Source: Anoxybacillus sp050480245 (GTDB lineage: Bacteria; Bacillota; Bacilli; Bacillales; Anoxybacillaceae). Taken from it: a DNA stretch of 41,992 nucleotides. Shown one piece after another: positions 39,843-41,992 of this stretch. Numbering within the stretch: position 1 is the stretch's first letter; each line of letters begins with the position of its first letter. Location of the stretch: assembly GCA_050480245.1 (NCBI GenBank), contig JBCNEQ010000008.1. The stretch is one strand, 5' to 3'. A model generated the notes under the pieces. It was not told where the DNA came from. It made no database searches and was given only the letters and a program-made list of their open reading frames with translations. Made by a program: the position numbers and the translations under genes.

Positions 39843-41531
39843 CTATCTCTCAGCTTGCATGATGTTTGTATATTCAACAAATTGTTTTGCCTTTTCTTTC
39901 ATTCCTTCGCTTTGTAGTGTTTTTTGTAATTCATGAGAAATATTCATTGAACAAAATTTCGGACCGCACATCGAACAAAAATGAGCAAGCTTTGCTCCTT
40001 CGGCCGGTAGCGTTTCATCGTGATATTCACGTGCGCGCTCAGGATCTAGTGACAAGTTGAATTGATCTTGCCAACGGAACTCAAATCTCGCCTTTGATAA
40101 TGCATCATCACGCGTTTGTGCGCCAGGGTGTCCTTTTGCTAAGTCAGCAGCGTGGGCAGCAATTTTGTAGGCGATGACTCCTTGGCGGACGTCTTCTTTA
40201 TTCGGCAGGCCAAGATGTTCTTTTGGTGTCACATAGCAAAGCATGGCCGTACCGTGCCAGCCGATAAGCGCTGCACCGATAGCTGAGGTGATATGGTCGT
40301 AACCTGGTGCAATGTCGGTAGTGATAGGACCTAGCGTATAAAAAGGTGCCCCATGACAAATTTCAATTTGTTTATCGACATTTTCTTTAATTTTATGCAT
40401 TGGAATATGCCCTGGACCTTCGATCATCACTTGGACATCATGTTCCCAAGCGATTTTTGTCAACTCTCCAAGTGTTTGTAACTCGGCGAATTGCGCCTCA
40501 TCGTTTGCATCTGCAATTGAGCCTGGACGTAATCCATCCCCAAGTGAAATAGCAATATCGTAAGTTTTTAAAATTTCGCAAATTTCTTCGAAGTGGGTGT
40601 ATAAAAAGTTTTCCTCATGGTGTGCTAAACACCATTGTGCCATAATTGAACCACCCCGAGAGACAATACCAGTTGTTCGGTTGACTGTTAGTGGGATATA
40701 GCGAAGTAAGACACCTGCATGAATAGTAAAATAGTCTACGCCTTGCTCGGCTTGTTCAATTAATGTTTCTCGATAAATGTCCCATGATAAGTTTTCGACA
40801 ATGCCGTTCACTTTCTCTAACGCCTGGTAAATAGGTACAGTTCCAATCGGCACAGGGGAGTTTCGAATAATATATTCTCTTGTCTCGTGTATATGTTTTC
40901 CTGTCGATAAGTCCATGACTGTATCGGCACCCCAACGAACAGCCCAAAGCATTTTTTCAACTTCTTCTTCTAAGGAAGATGTGACAGCTGAATTTCCGAT
41001 ATTTGCGTTAATTTTCACATGGAATTTACTTCCTATAATCATTGGTTCACTTTCAGGGTGGTTAATATTAGCTGGGATAATTGCTCTTCCTGCTGCAACT
41101 TCTTGACGAACAAATTCGGGATCCATCTGTTCGCGAATAGCAACAAACTCCATTTCAGGTGTAATGATTCCTCGTTTTGCATAATGCATTTGGGTCACAA
41201 CTTTCCCTTTTTTCGCACGAAAACGCCTAGGTGAAAAAGGAATGTTTGTTCTCACTAATGAAGGGCTATATTCTTCTACATCGCCACGCTCCGTTATCCA
41301 TTTTTCTCTTAATTTTGGCAATCCTTTATCAATATTCGGCGCGAAAAGTGGGTCAGTGTATGGTCCACTCGTGTCATAGACTCGAATAGGCTCATTTTCT
41401 AGCATTGTTGTACCTGTTTTGGTTGGAGAAAGTTGAATTTCTCGCATTGGCACACGAACATCTTCACGCGTTCCGAGCACATACACTTTTTTACTCGAGG
41501 GAAATAGCATTGATGAAAATAAGTCTTTCAT
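39843..41531 (-). CDS. thiC: Phosphomethylpyrimidine synthase ThiC
   Basis: A 562-residue radical-SAM-type enzyme that rearranges aminoimidazole ribotide into HMP phosphate in thiamine synthesis. Marks include INANIGNSAV, DLSTGKHIHETREYIIRNSP (substrate site), SRGGSIMAQW, SLGDGLRPGSIADA, MIEGPGHIPMHKI, and the C-terminal 4Fe-4S ligand motif CSMCGPKFCSM (CxxCxxxxC). The start at 41531 (MKDLFSSM) has AAAAGGAGCG 9 nt upstream; an earlier ATG at 41573 lies beside the terminator hairpin. The TPP riboswitch directly upstream controls it. Confidence 0.96.
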   Translation of the reverse strand: MKDLFSSMLFPSSKKVYVLGTREDVRVPMREIQLSPTKTGTTMLENEPIRVYDTSGPYTDPLFAPNIDKGLPKLREKWITERGDVEEYSPSLVRTNIPFSPRRFRAKKGKVVTQMHYAKRGIITPEMEFVAIREQMDPEFVRQEVAAGRAIIPANINHPESEPMIIGSKFHVKINANIGNSAVTSSLEEEVEKMLWAVRWGADTVMDLSTGKHIHETREYIIRNSPVPIGTVPIYQALEKVNGIVENLSWDIYRETLIEQAEQGVDYFTIHAGVLLRYIPLTVNRTTGIVSRGGSIMAQWCLAHHEENFLYTHFEEICEILKTYDIAISLGDGLRPGSIADANDEAQFAELQTLGELTKIAWEHDVQVMIEGPGHIPMHKIKENVDKQIEICHGAPFYTLGPITTDIAPGYDHITSAIGAALIGWHGTAMLCYVTPKEHLGLPNKEDVRQGVIAYKIAAHAADLAKGHPGAQTRDDALSKARFEFRWQDQFNLSLDPERAREYHDETLPAEGAKLAHFCSMCGPKFCSMNISHELQKTLQSEGMKEKAKQFVEYTNIMQAER

Positions 41532-41577
41532 TTTTAATCGCTCCTTTTCATTTTTTAGTTGGAGCAACGCCAATACG

Positions 41578-41615
41578 TAAAAAGATCAGGCTCCATAACG
41601 AGAACCTGATCTTGT
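41578..41615 (-). terminator. Riboswitch-controlled terminator upstream of thiC
   Basis: On the minus strand AAGATCAGG pairs with CCTGATCTT around a 14-nt loop and ends in TTTTTAC. It lies between the TPP aptamer and the thiC ribosome site. It is the expected expression platform: TPP binding lets it form and stops transcription. Its AGATCAGG arm resembles aptamer sequence (GATCAGG at 41678-41684), which could support an alternative pairing. Confidence 0.8.
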
Positions 41616-41651
41616 CCGCAAATAGCACAAGTAAAGAACACTCGCGCCATC

Positions 41652-41748
41652 TACTTCCCTACGCTGGCATCACCCAGATCAGGTTCAAAGGGTCAAAGAA
41701 CTTTTGCGCGTTCTTCTCTCAGTCCAAGCTATTGGACACCCCTAGTAG
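41652..41748 (-). promoter_or_regulatory. TPP riboswitch (THI element)
   Basis: Read on the minus strand, it begins ACTAGGGGTGTCC, has CTGAGA in the P2-P3 core, then ACCCTTTGAACCTGATCTGG and GTGATGCCAGCGTAGGGAAG, all hallmark segments of the thi-box aptamer. It lies about 120 nt upstream of thiC and is followed by the terminator at 41578-41615. Thiamine pyrophosphate should repress thiC. A promoter with TAGACT-like -10 near 41770 (minus strand) may start the transcript. Confidence 0.96.
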
Positions 41749-41889
41749 ATGATAAATTATGAATTTTAAAAATAGTCTAACATATGATAAAAATGTTGTA
41801 AAGTTATAAATGAAAAACTTGTTAAAATGGAGGCATAGTGGACGTACGAACCGATGATTTCGGGATGGAGTTCGTATGTTAGAAGTGCA

Positions 41890-41992
41890 GTGATAGAAGC
41901 GTCAACTACCCCCACTTAGCTAACGCTTGAAGTGAGGGCTTGCAACTCCCCAGAAGTGCAAACGGACTTCTTCCTCCTTCCTTGACTTGGGG
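41890..41992 (-). mobile_element. Right end of a further IS605/TnpB-type element (partial)
   Basis: CTACCCCCACTTAGCTAACG then CTTGAAGTGAGGGCTTGC (41907-41945) has the same end hairpin as the relic at 28441. Read on the minus strand it ends ...GTGGGGGTAGTTGAC near 41904. The rest of the element, including any tnpB and omega RNA 5' part, lies beyond the window. DNA immediately outside (GCTTCTATCACTGCAC on minus) would serve as guide sequence by the TnpB rule. Confidence 0.6.

Noticed and set aside
41907..41945. Hairpin near the window end taken as an ordinary terminator
   Set aside because: It lacks a T-run and matches the palindromic end of a TnpB-type element seen at 28441.
1..41992. CRISPR array, tRNA or rRNA genes
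   Set aside because: No regularly spaced short repeats, no cloverleaf-like tRNA sequence and no rRNA signature were noticed by eye on either strand.

Overview
The window looks like chromosome from a low-to-moderate GC, spore-former-type Bacillaceae, most like the Anoxybacillus/Geobacillus/Parageobacillus group. This is an inference from AGGAGG-type ribosome sites, an AsnB of the 632-residue Bacillus type, TPP-riboswitch-controlled thiC, CvfC, Nudix, FrnE and DUF3889 genes, and a heavy load of IS relics typical of those genomes. No rRNA, tRNA or CRISPR array was seen.

Layout. 1-4.9 kb is a decayed accessory stretch: an SDR pseudogene, a phzF-like gene, an intact-looking IS3-family element sitting in a TnpB gene, the presumed TnpB guide RNA (omega RNA), and a truncated PD-(D/E)xK-type gene. 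5-24.7 kb is a copper and envelope island: sensor kinase, OmpR-family regulator and a TVP38 membrane protein; a BNR-type lipoprotein; a CcdA-like membrane protein with a SHOCT protein; csoR-copA-copZ; a foreign-looking ABC exporter cassette; a multicopper oxidase lipoprotein; a C39-family peptidase; asnB; IS256 and IS630 relics; two small orphan ORFs; and an LLM flavin oxidoreductase. 24.7-29.3 kb holds a broken zinc-ribbon DDE IS, a large secreted beta-propeller protein and a TnpB-type relic. 29.5-35.7 kb is ordinary housekeeping or accessory sequence (three Nudix genes, cvfC, frnE-like, Uma2, GNAT, GGCT-like, DUF3889). 35.8-38.2 kb has a ParA-like ATPase with an overlapping small gene and a deletion scar fusing two gene fragments. 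38.2-41.8 kb carries a K+/H+ antiporter and thiC with its TPP riboswitch. The last 100 bases are the end of another TnpB-type element.

Main observation. Seven promoters in the island share one architecture: two 11-bp direct repeats (second half close to TTCTGCAAATT or TTCTCCACATT), then exactly 7 bp, then a -10 hexamer. This 35-bp module precedes the two-component operon, the BNR lipoprotein, the CcdA-like gene, the multicopper oxidase, the C39 peptidase, the asnB leader and, more weakly, the LLM oxidoreductase. Tandem 11-bp repeats next to a -10 are what OmpR/PhoB-family activators bind, so I propose that the regulator encoded here autoregulates and drives a local regulon. CsoR, with its own palindrome over the csoR -10, would separately control copper export by CopA/CopZ. 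All of this was read by eye. No search was run and no expression data are available.
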